Source: Alopecurus myosuroides
Lineage: Eukaryota; Streptophyta; Magnoliopsida; Poales; Poaceae
DNA length: 64,000 bases
Direction of reading: 5' to 3'
NCBI GenBank assembly: GCA_028641055.1
Contig: CM054061.1
Location: forward strand, 31,793,523-31,857,522
Positions 1 through 12,658 of the stretch are shown here, piece after piece (the stretch's first letter is position 1; each line of letters begins with the position of its first letter). Below the pieces are notes generated by a model. The model did not search any database, was not told the origin of the DNA, and saw only the letters and a program-made list of their open reading frames with translations. Position numbers and translations under genes: made by a program.

Positions 1-2414
1 TTTCTCTAGCAAACTTGCGCTAAGGACTAACCTTAGACCAGAGAGACCAAAAGCAAAGACCTTAGAATATTTCTAAGTTATTTTTCCTAGTTGACCCTCC
101 TAGTTGAAAACCACTAAGTCTGGATTAGTGAAAAGCCATGGAGAGGATGCTACAATTGTCAACTCGAAGATTTTCAACATGAAGCAAGAAGACAAATGAA
201 GGACTTAGCCAATAAAACAGACTTCGGAAGCATCTCCAAAGAAGTAGAAGCACTTAGAAGAAAATCAATAAGACAAGAAGACCAACCACATCTCTCTCTT
301 TTCTCAAGTCTTTTCTCCCCTTTATTTTCTGTTCTCTTATACTTTGGTCTATGGCTAAGTTAGATGAGGACCAGCCCTAGTTGTTCCAAAACTAACAAGT
401 GTTAGAAGATTCAACGAAGACACCACACCAAGGAGGAAACTACAAAGGAGCATGAAGATTTTCCAAGACCAATCATGTCATGACCTAGGATTTGTTTTCC
501 AAGATTTAGAATTTGTTTTCAAGTTGTCTGAAACTTAGAATTAGTTTCTCAAGTGAGATGATACATTTTCACCAAGATATCAACAAGAAGCCAACTTCAA
601 ATCAAGAAGAATACTCTCCCAGAAGATGAACAAGATGAAGATTTTTACAAGTCCTTTCAGGGGAACTCTAACAATCTCTACTCCCTCTATTATTCTCTAT
701 GACTAAGTACCTAGATCGTAGACTTATAATTTAGATGTTTTCATCCAATCAATAAGGAGGACTACAAGCAAGACAATTGAAGGCGTAAAGACTTAGACAT
801 CAGAAGTAGCTCGAGGAAGCAAAATAAGACTAAGACAGAAATAGCTTAGACCAAGACATTTACCAACCCTTAGTAATAACTGGAAAACCCCAACTACAAT
901 AACTTAGTTTATTTTGTGCATTGAAACCAAATGTTTTTACCTGTTTCCTTTTGCTTTGTTTGTTGCTTTGTATGTTTTCTTAATTTGGTTGTATGTTTGT
1001 TAGCATGCTTGTTTATTCAGTTTGTGTTTTCAATGTTTAGATTTTACGGAGAGAACGTTCTTTTGTGAAGAGAGGTGATTGTTCTTCAACAACTTCAAAG
1101 GCAAGTAACACACCATCAAATCTCCCATACTTATACTATGCATTACTAGTGTTTTTGAGTAGTATGCATGATTGGAAATTTTACTAAGTTATACTATGCT
1201 ATGCTATTATCCTAGTAGTGTGTAGCCATCTATTTACCTCATCTTTACAGCCTTAGAACTTGATAGATGCTATGCAATGTTACAAATTGTTTGTATTTGA
1301 TACTGTGGAAAAATTCTAAGTAACAACTTCAATGAACCACTTGGGTGGATTTGGTTGCATGGCTGATGAGAGTTGAGTGTCACCCCAAGGGGTGTTCACT
1401 TGATGCCACCCAGGAACAAAGAGATTCCTAAGTCCCTCTAAGTTTAGTAGCTTTCCGTGCATCCCTTTGACATATGGGCTCAGTCTTGATCAACTAAATT
1501 ATGAGAGTTCAGCCCTTGCTTGACATGAACATGTAGCAGAATTTTAGGTGGAACGGGTCTTGCTGTATGGGTTGAATTCTTGCTTCTGAAAGATCTCTTC
1601 TCAATTCTTTCCTTTCCATGATGCACTCCGCGTGTATAGGATGTTTGGGCTAATTGAAGACAAAGGGTGAAAGTGCACAACCTCTGCAGAGTTAGAAACT
1701 ATGATCATAGCCTTGTCCCGGTAATGGACGACTTCGTGCAGCTGGACAAGGATGGATAGAAGGATCTCCTCATCTTTTATAAATGAAATAAAATATGGTA
1801 GAAACTCTTTATAGGGCACATGGTGGTTTAACCATGATGCCAAAACCAAACTTCATGGTGGTTTAGCCATGATGATTTGTCCAACTTCTTGGTGGTTTAA
1901 CCATGAATGATTGTACAAATGTCTTAAATTTTTTTTGAAATGATTTACAAACATAGGAAAAAACTGGCTTTATGCAAACTTAGCCAAAACTCCACTCAAC
2001 CAAATATGCATATAGTATTAGTCTTGTCATTTATATCCACCATAGTGTTACTTGCCAATACATTAAATTGTATTGACTCCCTTGTGGCTGCATATTCCAT
2101 ATTGCAGATGAATTTGAGGACGAGTGAGGTTTCGTTCAGGATCTCGAGTCTATCGCCGACTTGTTTTTGCCTGTGGCACATGAAGAAGATGGGCTCAATG
2201 TTGTACAATGTTTTCTGCTGTAATTCTGTTTTCTGCTAGTCTTCTAAGACTATGCAAGTTGTAATACTACTTTGTAAAGACTGGATCATGCGATGTAATA
2301 GAGTTTGATGCATTTGCATGATATTTCATTTTGTACTGTGGTGCTAGCATTTGATCCAGGGACTAGCACAATAACACGGGTGTCCTTACATTACTTAAAT
2401 GTGGGAACGCTACA
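1..2414 (+). repeat. 5' LTR (3' portion only)
   Basis: This is the partial left LTR of the giant-LTR element. Base 1 corresponds to base 5132 of the right LTR. It ends at ...cgctaca and is followed at once by the primer-binding site. The open frames here (for example 1940-2239 and its antisense partner) recur with changes in the other LTR at 7020-7322 and resemble no known protein, so they are treated as non-coding. Confidence 0.9.
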
Positions 2415-3349
2415 AAATGGTATCCGAGCATTGTGTTGCCTGTAGAATTCGAGACCCTAAGTTTGGAAAAGACAATAGGACTGAAAGTTTATTTAGTTCA
2501 AACTTTCTAGAAATAAAACATCTCATCTTAATCTTTCTCATATCCTCTCATCTATTATTCACCTTCAAAATCTTCTTCTCTTATTATAGATGACATACCT
2601 CTTGTTTTCCATCAAGACACGAGTGGTGATGAAGTACAATGAATATCTTTCACATGACCATTTGCTTTCAACATGAAGATCTACACTCAAGACAGTTGAA
2701 GAAACTTGGAGATATAGCCAAACTTCACAACAATAAGAAACGCCTCAAGTTGTTGACAGAATGCCTGAAGAGACTCCAGAAGATATAGATGAGACCACCA
2801 ATCTAGTTACTTTGTTAGGACAACGTCAACGTGTTAGTGTATTGATCATACCAATGAGTGGGGTATGACAATATTAGTTTCTTTTTCTAAAACCTTGTTG
2901 TTTGGTGTGATAAATGTTTACTAGTTGTTGTTTGTAAGATGACTTGCCTTTTTGGTGTGTTGAGGTAGGAACCTTGCTTAGATCTCTCCAAATATATACT
3001 CATCTATGTGAACCCAACAAGATACCTAGCTAGAATGCCAACAACCATGAGAATATCAACAACAAGATGGAAGATTTCCAAGGACATCAAAAGACCAAGT
3101 TGAGAGTGACCGCTCAGTGTCATATGAAGTTCAACAACACCAGTTACTCTACAACCCTACTTGGAAGAAAAGTTCTACTCAAGACATTTGGAGACAAGCT
3201 ACACAATCAAGCCATGATATTTGTATATCCACAAAAGTTTCTTTAAGGTGGTAGTCACCCAGTTGCAACGGAACTCAAGTAACCCAAACCAATCTTTCTT
3301 TCTAGCCTTCCCAAATCTCGGGACGAGATTTCTTTTAAGGGTGGTAGTC
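2415..3349 (+). other. Interior of giant-LTR element (PBS to PPT), non-coding
   Basis: The primer-binding site tggtatccgagca (2418-2430) matches the 3' end of initiator-methionine tRNA with one change from the usual tggtatcagagc. The interior ends with a purine-rich tract around 3333-3349 (ttttaagggtggtag), directly before the right LTR. No reading frame longer than about 65 codons has protein-like composition, and there is no gag, protease, reverse transcriptase or integrase motif. Confidence 0.8.
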
Positions 3350-6300
3350 TGTAACATCCACGATTTTTGGAGAAATTCAAAAATCACAAAAATTTAAACA
3401 TTTGTTTTCGTCTAATGCAAGCCACCAAAACAAATAAAATTCTAACTTGAAACCAATATAAAGTGTTTATATAAGTTATTGTGTTTATAAAAATAAGTAA
3501 AATACTTAGAAAAACAAATTTTTCTTTTGGGACACCTCTTTAAATTATATTAAAATCCAATTCAATTTTTTCCGATTTTAAAATAGCATTAAGTTGCTAT
3601 TATTAGTTGTTTAACTTTTGAAAATAAAATGGTTTTAAAAGTGTGGAAATAACACACATATATTCTTAGATGAAAGTTCTCATTCTTACAAAATTATAGA
3701 AAGTGATTTGAGGCCATTTGGTATTATAAAGCTTAAATTATGATTAGTTGAATAAAATAGGGAAAAAGAGAGACAAAAAAAACAATGCGCGCATCCAACC
3801 CCTTTGGGAAAAAGCCCATCATCTGACCTTATGTCCACCACGCGCGTGCATCGTCAAAAGGCGCAACAGCGAGGCCCAAAGAGCAGGCCCAAAAAACAGC
3901 CCACACAACCCATCTCCTCACCCTCCCTCTCTCTTACCGGTGGGCCTAGCAATGACGCAGGCATGACGCGCGGGTGACGTCAGCACTCCATCTTCCTCCC
4001 GTGCAAGTCATGGACTCTGAACGGGGTCAATCTTCCCCCTCCGATTTCATGCGTTTAAAGTCGCAAAACCCAGCTCTGTGACTCCCTACAAATAGCCCAG
4101 AGACCCCTCTATGTTTCCCCTCTCGCATATCTCACGATCGCACCGCCGGGCCGGCGAGATTGCTCGTCGGAGCAGCTCGGTTCCGACACCGTTCTCTCCC
4201 ATCTCCGGCACGGTGATCCAGTACCGAACCACCTCGAGAACCCCTTCCCCTCCCTCCTGCGCACCCCCTAAGCCGCATATCGACATGTTTTGGACGCAGG
4301 TTTCTCTACGCCGTGCGAGACCATGCATCGCCGGTGACCCGAGCTCCCCATCCGCACAGCTCCGTCGCAGGAGATCGCCTCCAAGCACGTCGTCCACGCC
4401 ATTGAGATTCCCGTGGAGAGTCGCGCCCGTAGCCGCTTTCGAAAGACCCGTATACTTACCGGGGGACCAACGCGTCAAATATCCGGCGCCCCGCGCCACC
4501 GCGTCGCCATCTCCGGTGGAAGATCGCCGGTGAGCTCCTTCTTCAGTTCTGGACCGTCTGATCTCAATGGACGGTCGAGATTATATCCCGAAGAGGTACG
4601 TTTATGCCCGTTAGATCCAGATCGTGTGGTTCTGATCAATTCACTTATCCAAGTGGGCTACACAGTCAGCACGCCACGCAAGCGCTTAGTGAGCAGGGTC
4701 CAGCCAGTCACAACGCACCACGTGGCCTAGCTTTATCCACTCGTTTTTCGAATTAAAATCATATGGCAGTTTTGCAGAAAACCCTCTGGAACTTAGAATC
4801 ATCATAACTTTTTAACCGTAGATCCAAATTTAGCAAACTTGGACTTTTTGAAATCAGCACAACGCGTAGAATCTTTAGCACTGTCCAAATTCAAATTTAA
4901 CAAACTTAGTTTGGTTCAAATTTAAATATGCTTGTTTGATGATTTTTGGTATAGTTTAAATTCTACAAATCTAAAAATTGCAAATAAAATATTTTTGAAG
5001 ACCTTAGGATGTGTACTAACCGTCCCTTTCGCCCAAAATAAGTTTTGGCTAAGTTAAAATGGTTTTGGTTGTTATATGCTCATATGACTATTTCTGACTT
5101 AGTTTATTTTCTGTAATTATTTTCAATATGTTTTCTCTAGCAAAATTGTGCTAAGGACTAACCTTAGACCAGAGAGACCAAAACCAAAGACCTTAGAATA
5201 TTTCAAAGTTATTTTTTCTAGTTGACCCTCCTAGATAAAAACCACTAAGTCTGGATTAGTGAAAAGCCATGGAGATGATGCTACAATTGTCAACTCGAAG
5301 ATTGTCAACAAGAAGCAAGAAGACAAATGAAGGACTTAGCCAATAAAAAAGACTTCGGAAGCATCTCCAAAGAAGTAGAAGCACTTAAAAGAAAATCAAG
5401 AAGACAAGAAGACCAACCACATCTCTCTCTTTTTCTCAAGTCTTTTCTCCCCTTTCTTTTCTGTTCTCTTATACTTTGTGCTATGGCTAAGTTAGATGAA
5501 GACCAGCCCTAGTTGTGCCAAAACCAACAAGTGTTAGAAGATTCAACGAAGAAACCACACCAAGGAGGAAACTACAAAGGAGCATGAGGATTTTCCAAGA
5601 CCAATCATGTCGCGACCTAGGATTTGTTTTCAAGTTGTCTAAGACTTAGAATTAGTTTCTCAAGTGAGATGAGACATTTTCACCAAGATATCAACAAGAA
5701 GCCAACTTCAACTCAAGAAGAATACTCTCCCAGAAGATGAACAAGATGAAGATTTTTACAAGTCCTTTCAGGGGAGCTCTAACAATCTCTACTCCCTCTC
5801 TTATTCTCTATGACTAAGTACCTAGATCCTAGATTTATACTTTAGATGTTTTCATCCACTCAATGAGGAGGACTACATACAAGAAAATTGAAGGCGTAAA
5901 GACTTAGACATCAGAAGTAGCTCAAGGAATCAAAATAAGACTAAGACCGAAATAGTTTAGACCAAGACATTTACCAACCCTTAGTAATAATTGGAAAACC
6001 CCAACTACAATAGCTTAGTTTATTTTGTGCATTGAAACCAAATGTTTTTACCTGTTTCCTTTTGCTTTGTTTGTTGCTTTGTATGTTTTCTTAATTTGGT
6101 TGTATGTTTGTTAACATGCTTGTTTATTCAGTTTGTGTTTTCAATGTTTAGATTTTACGGAGAGAGCGTTCTTTGTGAAGAGAGGTGATTGTTCTTCACA
6201 ACTTCAAAGGCAAGTAACACACCATCAAATCTCCCATATTTTTACTATGCATTACTAGTGTTTTTGAGTAGTATGCATGATAGGAAATTTTACTAAGTTA

Positions 6301-7527
6301 TACTATGCTATGCTATTGTGCTAGTAGTGTGTAGCCATCTATTTACCTCATCTTTACAGCCTTAGAGCTTGATACATGCTATGCAATGTTACAAATTGTT
6401 TTTAATTAATATTGTGAAAAAATTCTAAGTAACAACTTCAATGGACCACCTGGGTGGATTTGGTTGCATGGCTGATGAGAGTTGAGTGTCACCCCGAGGG
6501 GTGTTCACTTGAGGAATGCCACCCAGGAACAAAGAGATTCCTAAGTACCTCTAAGTTTAGTAGCTTTCCGTGCAGCCCTTTGACATATGGGCTCTGTCTT
6601 GATCAACTAAGTTGTGAGAGTTCAGCCCTTACTTGACATGAAGATGTAGCAGAATTATAGGTGGAACGGGTCTTGCTGGATGGGTTGAATTCTTGCTTCT
6701 GAAAAATCTCGTCTCAATTCTCTTCTTTCCATGATGCACTCCGCGTGTATAGGATGTTTGGGCTAATTGAAGACAAAGGGTGAAAGTGCACAACCTCTGC
6801 AGAGTTGGAAACTATGATCATAGCCGTGTCCCGGTAATGGACGACTTCGTGCATATGGACAAGGATGGATAGAAGGATCTCCTCATCTTTTCTGAATGAA
6901 ATAAAATGTGGTAGAAACTCTTTATAGGGCACATGGTGGTTTAGGCGTGATGCCACAACCAAACTTCATGGTGGCTTAGCCATGATGACTTGTCCAACTT
7001 CTTGGTGGTTTAACCATGAATGATTGTACAAATGTCTTCATTGTTTTTTGAAATGTTTTACAAACATAGGACAAAACTGGTTTTATGCAAACTTAGCCAA
7101 AACTCCACTCAGCCAAATATGCATATAGTATTAGTCTTGCCATTTATATCCACCATAGTGTTACTTGCCAATACATTAAATTGTATTGACTCCCTTGTGG
7201 CTGCATATTCCATATTGCAGATAAATTTGAGGACGAGTGAGGTTTCGTTCAGGATCTCGAGTCTATCGCCAACATGTTTTTGCGTGTGGCACATGAAGAA
7301 GATGGGCTCAATGGTGTACTAGGTTTTTCGCTGTAATTCTGTTTTCTGCTAGTCTTCTAAGACTATGCAAGTTGTAATACTATTTTGTAAAGACTGGATC
7401 ATGCGATATAATAGTGTTTGATGCATCTGCATGATATTTCATTTTGTACTGTGGTGCTAACATTTGATCCAGGGACTAGCACAATAACACAGGTGTCCTT
7501 ACATTACTTAAATGTGGGAACGCTACA
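3350..7527 (+). repeat. 3' LTR, complete (4178 bp)
   Basis: It begins tgtaacatcc after the polypurine tract and ends gctaca. The first third is AT-rich. A GC-rich block at about 3780-4730 follows, with a weak TATA-like tacaaata at 4087-4094, and the AT-rich body then resumes. The overlapping frames in the GC-rich block (4086-4730, both strands) reflect low stop-codon density and resemble no known protein. The last 2.4 kb are duplicated in the left LTR. Confidence 0.88.
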
Positions 7528-8600
7528 GTAGCGGTCATCCCTGATTGAATCATGGAGCATAATGCACAACACCTTGGAAAGACAACAGAGTGCACAGAAG
7601 ACGATGTTGCCCAACCAAGTGAAGCGGTATACAGCCGAGTTCACAGCAGTAGAGTAGCCAAATATTGGGAAGACAGCCTTCCCAAGCACATCAGGAACAC
7701 CGAGAGCAGCGACTAGCTTTGTGGTGATAGGATTGCATACATCAGTAAAGAACCACCACATTGGTCTGAGTCTTGAAATCTAGTCCTCCTTTGCCCGGTT
7801 AAGCTACGGTCTCCACCTCTCATCAATAACATAGGTAGGAAAGGTGTGACCCTTGTCCGCTGAACCTTCAAGACAAAATATGGAAAGTTATATATTTTTG
7901 TACTTCGACCTAGCTATAACCTTATGAGGATGTGGTTTGCGAATCAGCTGCATAGTACCCTATGAGTGTGGCAACAATAAACTATGATAAGTGTGTGAGT
8001 TCTTGGCGTCTTATAGGAGACAAGGAAGTGATTTATGAGTTTAACTAAGGGCATAATGAATACAGGCCGAACTTTGGGAATGAGATGTGACTACAAGTAA
8101 AAAAAATGTGTGTTTCTTTTGGTACATTAAAATTTGAGTGTCATGTAGCAATATATCAAGTTTTTGTACATACAGTAGTATAGGTTGAGATGTACGAAAG
8201 CGCAGGTGTAAGTTAACTCACCAACTTCACCCATATTCTTCGAAATAGACACCCTATGGTCCAATAGTAGAAAAGGTCTAGAACTGGAACTTCATCATCA
8301 GGCCCAATGAATGGTGATATTAGTAATAAATCAACCAGCAGTCAAATCAGGATGGGAACGATGACAGACTGAGAGCAGACAGTTTGAAGTTATTCAACTG
8401 TAGCATAAAACTAGAAAATTACGAAGGAAGCCAACTCAAATAAATTTCTCACCCGTAAGAACACCATCAGAGAGAGACACAAAGCTAGAAATTGTGTTCT
8501 CCAAGAAGTCATAGGAAAATGAATCTCTAGAAGCAGCAATAGTAGTTCATATGACGCCATATCCAACAGCCAACACAAGCAGATCTAAGAGAAAACATCG
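7528..8600 (-). pseudogene. SUD1/CER9-like (Doa10 family) E3 ligase pseudogene, C-terminal exons
   Basis: Intact SUD1/CER9 proteins are ER membrane ubiquitin ligases of the Doa10/MARCH6 family, acting in ER-associated degradation and in cuticle-lipid and sterol control. Three exon-like blocks match the family C-terminus in order. About 8430-8590 gives DLLVLAVGYGVI-stop-TTIAASR, where the family has a Trp at the stop. About 8222-8368 gives VPILI-stop-LLVDLLL followed by DDEVPVLDLFYYW, with a gtgagt donor at 8221. Bases 7528-7859 give VIDERWRP...ISRLRPMWWF, then PITTKLVAAL, GYSTAVNSAVYRF and HDSIRDDRY. In-frame stops lie at 8547-8549, 8342-8344, 7804-7806 and 7780-7782. The last exon is cut straight after DDRY by the giant LTR, with gtagc (7528-7532) as target duplication. 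It cannot make a protein. Confidence 0.85.
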
Positions 8601-9458
8601 ACAAGCCAGCCAAAACAACAATGCACGCCCAACCGAGATTGGAAAAATGAGCACAACCGAATTAAATAACACAACAGTTAACCATGCAAGCACCACAGTT
8701 AGAATTGTATGAACTGTAACTGATTTTCTGCAGGTACAATGTACAGCAAGGTAAGTATCTTCTCAAACAATGCACGAGTAACACCTCTAGGTTTGCAAAA
8801 CTTTAAAGCATTCAATGGTAAAAACAATAAATGAGCACACAAGTCAAGCGATCAATAACGAGAATAGAAAAAAAATACCATATGAGCTATTGCTTACGGT
8901 ACAGAGGGAGGGTATAGGGCATTTGTCGCATTATTCATAATGGGTATATAGTGTCATAATGAAGACTCAGACTTGACCCGAAGTACAGTTACTTCCCTAA
9001 CAAATCATATTCTTATCTCCTAGTTCCCGTGTAAGTAATTATATCTCTTTCCATAGTCTTAGAAAATAATTCAACATTAACTTAGTTATTCGTATTTTAG
9101 TAGTTAAGTTCCATTGCATGGTGCTCTCGCCATCATAGTTTCTATTTCCATTTCAGAACAAGATTGTCAAAGGTACCAAGAACCCAAGAATGCTACACAT
9201 CATTTGTTTCTTAAAGAGCTCTTTTCACATGATCTATGGTGCTGATATGGAAGTCATGTTAGATGGCAAAATGTTCTTTTGGGTCTCACCTGATCCATTA
9301 CAAAAATTAAAGAATCCAATATTTTAAATATAAAATCTCATGTTCTTCACCCTAGTTCAACCACCTAGGCTTGTATTCAAAATTTACCTCTGGTGCAATT
9401 TTATCTTTGACATATACGTGATCTAAGCGGTATAACAGGACCACAGAAAATACAAGGA
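8601..9458. other. Intron or eroded part of the SUD1-like pseudogene
   Basis: About 860 bp lie between the recognisable pseudogene exons. I could not match any stretch on the minus strand to the acidic loop and following membrane segments that this part of the protein family should encode. No transposon ends, RNA gene or other coding signal was seen. The stretch is either intron or coding sequence too decayed to read. Confidence 0.5.
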
Positions 9459-10291
9459 CTACCTTAAGCACCATGTGTTCAATGCCATGGTCTTCAACAA
9501 CCACTCAAGGTATATGGTTGTATTACTATACTCAATGAGAAACGTCGGAAGAAGAGCACAAGAAACTAAATCGACATATTTTTGTTGTGCTTTCCAAAAT
9601 GATGTGTCATTTGCAGGACAACTGATGTAGCTACAGATAAAAACGTTGAAACAAAGTGTTGAGTCATCAAGAATTAGCCAGTACATCAGATGAAACAATA
9701 ACTCAATATTTATGTGATATTTAATGGGAATAACTATGGTGCGAATCGGCTGGCAATTTGAATAGGAACAAGAATGACATTAGCCATAGAGATAATGTCA
9801 ACAAAAATACTGTGAAGCTTATTGCAATCAGAATTGTAGACGGGTTCACGGACGTTATAGAAGACAAAGGGAATGGAAAATTCAGGCCTCAATATCTAAT
9901 CACAGCAAAATACAACACATTACATCCTGAACTGTATACTACATACACTGTTGAAATGCTGAGGTACCGATGTACTATGATACATACCCTGTAAAGATAC
10001 CTGGAGAATTTAAGGCGCAAATTCTCAAAGATGCATCCAATAACCCAATGAAGAGCGGTTGAAGTAAAGGATGTAGCAAACAAACTTTTGAAGCTTTCAC
10101 ACATTGTTGCACCAAAAAGTTTTGAACAACAAATATCAAGTGACCAAGCCAACAACATTGGATGAAATAAATTTGCATTCAGGAACATATCAAAGCCTCT
10201 TCTAATGAAAATCGGACTTGAAGTGACGACGGAGGCAGTAGAGTGGCATAGGGATAGCAGATAATGTACTTGAAAATATGACGTGGCAAGT
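9459..10291 (-). pseudogene. SUD1/CER9-like pseudogene, central exons, broken by retrotransposon at 10291
   Basis: Read on the minus strand. Bases 10001-10291 encode MLLAWSLDICCSKLFGATM and TALHWVIGCIF, matching the family segment with LLSGWWLDVCTIRMFGKTM and VHWVVG; the block ends at a good donor (ctccag/gtatct). About 9712-9895 starts after a gattag acceptor with ILRPEFSIPF and contains NVILVPIQIASRFAP-stop-LFPLNIT, matching LRPG and PVKLAIRMAPSIFPLDI. About 9459-9640 gives LPTFLIEYSNTTIYLEWLL, matching the PFIIEHFKLRTTIKSLLRYW segment. The frames of successive blocks no longer join and contain stops, so the gene is dead. The left target copy caagt (10287-10291) marks where the retrotransposon stack entered; the frame continues at 41008 on the other side. 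Confidence 0.82.
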
Positions 10292-11896
10292 TGATGGTTT
10301 ATGACTAACGTTGGTAGACCCCAAGTGCAAGGTGTGAAGAGTGCAACAACAAGTTTTACCTCAGAAAAGAAACCAAGGTTGAATCGACCAGTAGGAGGAC
10401 AAGCAATCTCTGATGGTTGATGCAACTGAGGTGCTAGGGCGCACTACCGGTTCATCAGCAACGTGGAAACTACATAACAAAATCAAATTACTTTGCCCCA
10501 ACGTAGCAATGACGTTTTCAATCTCACCGGTTTTGCTGAACACAAAGAGATTAAACGTATGGTGTGGAAAACAGTAGGAAAACAGTAGGAAGAGTATGAA
10601 AGCAGTATGAAAGCAGTAGGTGCTTATCAGCATGAGGAAAAAGGACCGGGGTCCACAGTTCACTAGTGGTGTCTCTCCGTGAAAGATAAGTAACATGTGT
10701 GGTGAACAAATTACAGCTGGGCAATTGAAAGAAATGAAGGCTGCACCGTAGTGCATATGCTAGACATAAAGATTACTATGTGATTCATGCGGGCATCACA
10801 ACAAGATACTTCGACCGTTATCCAACCGCATCTATGACTAATAATCCACCCTCCGAATATCATCCGAACAAACGTTGGGTATTAAGTTGCAAGCAACAGA
10901 TAATAGCAGTAAACAAAGTGTGTAATGTAAACAATAACACCATCCTTAGACAAAACATTGTTTTTTTCTCCCTAATGGCAACAACACATCCTCCATCTGT
11001 CACGTTTCCGTCACTCGAGCACAAATGCAAAGGAGGCACGAACCCACTATCGAGCATAAATACTCCCTCTTGGAGTTACTAGCATCTACTTGGCCAAAGC
11101 ATCTACTAATATCGGAGAGCATGCAAGATCATAAATAACATAAGCATGAAGATAACATGATAGATTCATAATCAAAAGGCATAGCATTCAACAATCGTCG
11201 GATCCGAGCAAACACAACATGTAGCATTACATAAAAATGATCTTGATCATGTTAGGCAGCTCACAAGATCTAAACATGAGGTACAAAGTGGAGAGAACAA
11301 CCATCTAGCTACTTCTATGGACCCGTAGTCCCGGGATGAATTACTCACGCGTCACTTCGGAGGAGGGCATGGTGGTGTAGACCCCTCCGGTGATGATTTC
11401 ACCCTCCGGCAGGGTGCCTAGGAGAGCTCCAGAACCCTCCGGATCTCGGGATGATGGTGACGGCGGCCTCGGGTGTTTCTTGGGTAAAAGTGGTATCCTC
11501 CTAGGGTTTTTTTCCTCAGGAGGAAGAAATAGGCGAAAGGGCAGAGGCGGTGGAGGCCTGGGGGCCCCACACCACCCCCGGCGAAGCCAAGGGGGCGCGC
11601 CACCCTATGGTGTGTCCCCCCTGAGGCCCCCCTCCGGGTCTCTTCGGGACTCCGTGGAACCTACGGGAATTCTAAGACTTCCGGCCTTTGAATTTTCCAA
11701 TTCCGAGAATATTTCCAGAACAACTTTTCTGAAACTAAAAACATCAGAAAACAGGGAACTGGCTCTGTGGCATCTTGTCAATAGGTTAGTCCGGAAAATT
11801 GATAAAAATGACATAAAGTGTATAGCAAACATGTGGTAAATAACATGAAAACAAACATGGAACATCAGAAATTAGGGATACGTTTATGACGTATCA
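10292..11896 (-). repeat. 3' LTR of Athila-like element A (1605 bp)
   Basis: On the minus strand the LTR begins tgatacgtcat and ends ccatca. The rightmost bases gacgtatca are followed by acatccccaagctt, the complement of the polypurine tract. Its partner is the interrupted LTR at 30448-34359, which has the same length once its insertion is removed (about 1592 bp). Long frames at 11390-11865 lie in the GC-rich leader and are not coding. Confidence 0.87.
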
Positions 11897-12658
11897 ACAT
11901 CCCCAAGCTTAGTTCCTACTCGTCCTCGAGTAGGTAAACGATAAAAACAAATAATTTTTGAGGTGACATGCTACTAACATAAACTTGATCATCAAAGTAA
12001 TGTAAAAGAATATGTAAGATGAGATCATAAAACTTAAACACAAACATGATAGATAGAAATTTAATAATAAAGCATAGCAATCACTTTGCGTCATGAGAAG
12101 TAACTCAAATAAAAGATCATGAATAACAATGCAAAGAAAGATATACGTTTGTTTCAAGTATAAATAAAGCATGGCAAAGTGATATTTCAATAGTCCTTAA
12201 GAGTGGGGTAAAACATAAATGCGAGGAAACCTTCAAAGTTCATGAGGAAGACTAGAAAAAATAATTAGAGAACTAGCAATAACACATCATGAATCAATTA
12301 ATAATGTTTCTGGGACAAATGCACATAAAACTCAGAATAGCAAAAATGCTCTCTCAACTGTGCATAAAGTTAAAGGTGGAGACTCAACATAAAAGTAAAA
12401 GAAAGGACCTTCGTAGAGGGAAGCATGGATCACTCATGTGCTAGAGCTTTTATTTTATTAAACAGAGGTATTAAAAGTTCGACACTCCCCCCATCCATCT
12501 TACACAAAACATGGCTAACTGAATCCTCGGGTGTCTGGCAACAATCAAATACCATGGAGGAGTGTCCATATTTTGGGAGATGTATGCTAATGTCAAGGAA
12601 TGGTCAACAAAAAATACAGTACGTCACAAGCCAACTAGATTTCACAAGAGCGGCTCCC
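11897..12658 (-). other. 3' interior of element A, up to insertion site
   Basis: This is the non-coding stretch between the polypurine tract and the point where element C inserted. It is nearly the same as 14173-14870 in element C and 35959-36715 in element B, which shows it is a shared 3' untranslated region of the family. It ends with the target bases ctccc (12654-12658); the continuation is at 27481. Confidence 0.8.

Larger units (their letters stand above)
1..7527 (+). mobile_element. Non-autonomous LTR retrotransposon with giant LTRs (LARD-like), 5' end outside window
   Basis: Bases 1-2414 and 5132-7527 are the same sequence in direct orientation, with scattered substitutions and small indels. 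About 20 differences were counted by eye in the last 490 bp. The right copy starts at 3350 with tgtaacatcc and both copies end in gctaca, so the LTR is TG...CA and about 4178 bp long. A tRNA-iMet primer site follows the left LTR and a purine tract precedes the right one. The 936 bp interior has no gag or pol. The pattern (LTRs far longer than the interior, no coding capacity) is that of large retrotransposon derivatives, which depend on proteins from an autonomous partner. The element lies in the last visible exon of a SUD1-like pseudogene. The bases after it, gtagc, are the expected target duplication. Confidence 0.9.

Noticed and set aside
1940..2239. Possible small membrane protein in the left LTR
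   Set aside because: The equivalent in the other LTR has a different start and end. Both strands are open in the same place and nothing suggests selection.
4086..4730. Overlapping 105-140 codon frames on both strands
   Set aside because: They lie in the GC-rich leader of an LTR, where stop codons are rare. The two strands are equally open and no protein motif is visible.
9889..10425. Single 178-codon minus-strand gene
   Set aside because: The frame crosses the retrotransposon edge at 10291. Its first third is LTR sequence and only the part below 10291 is SUD1-like, so it is a chance fusion.
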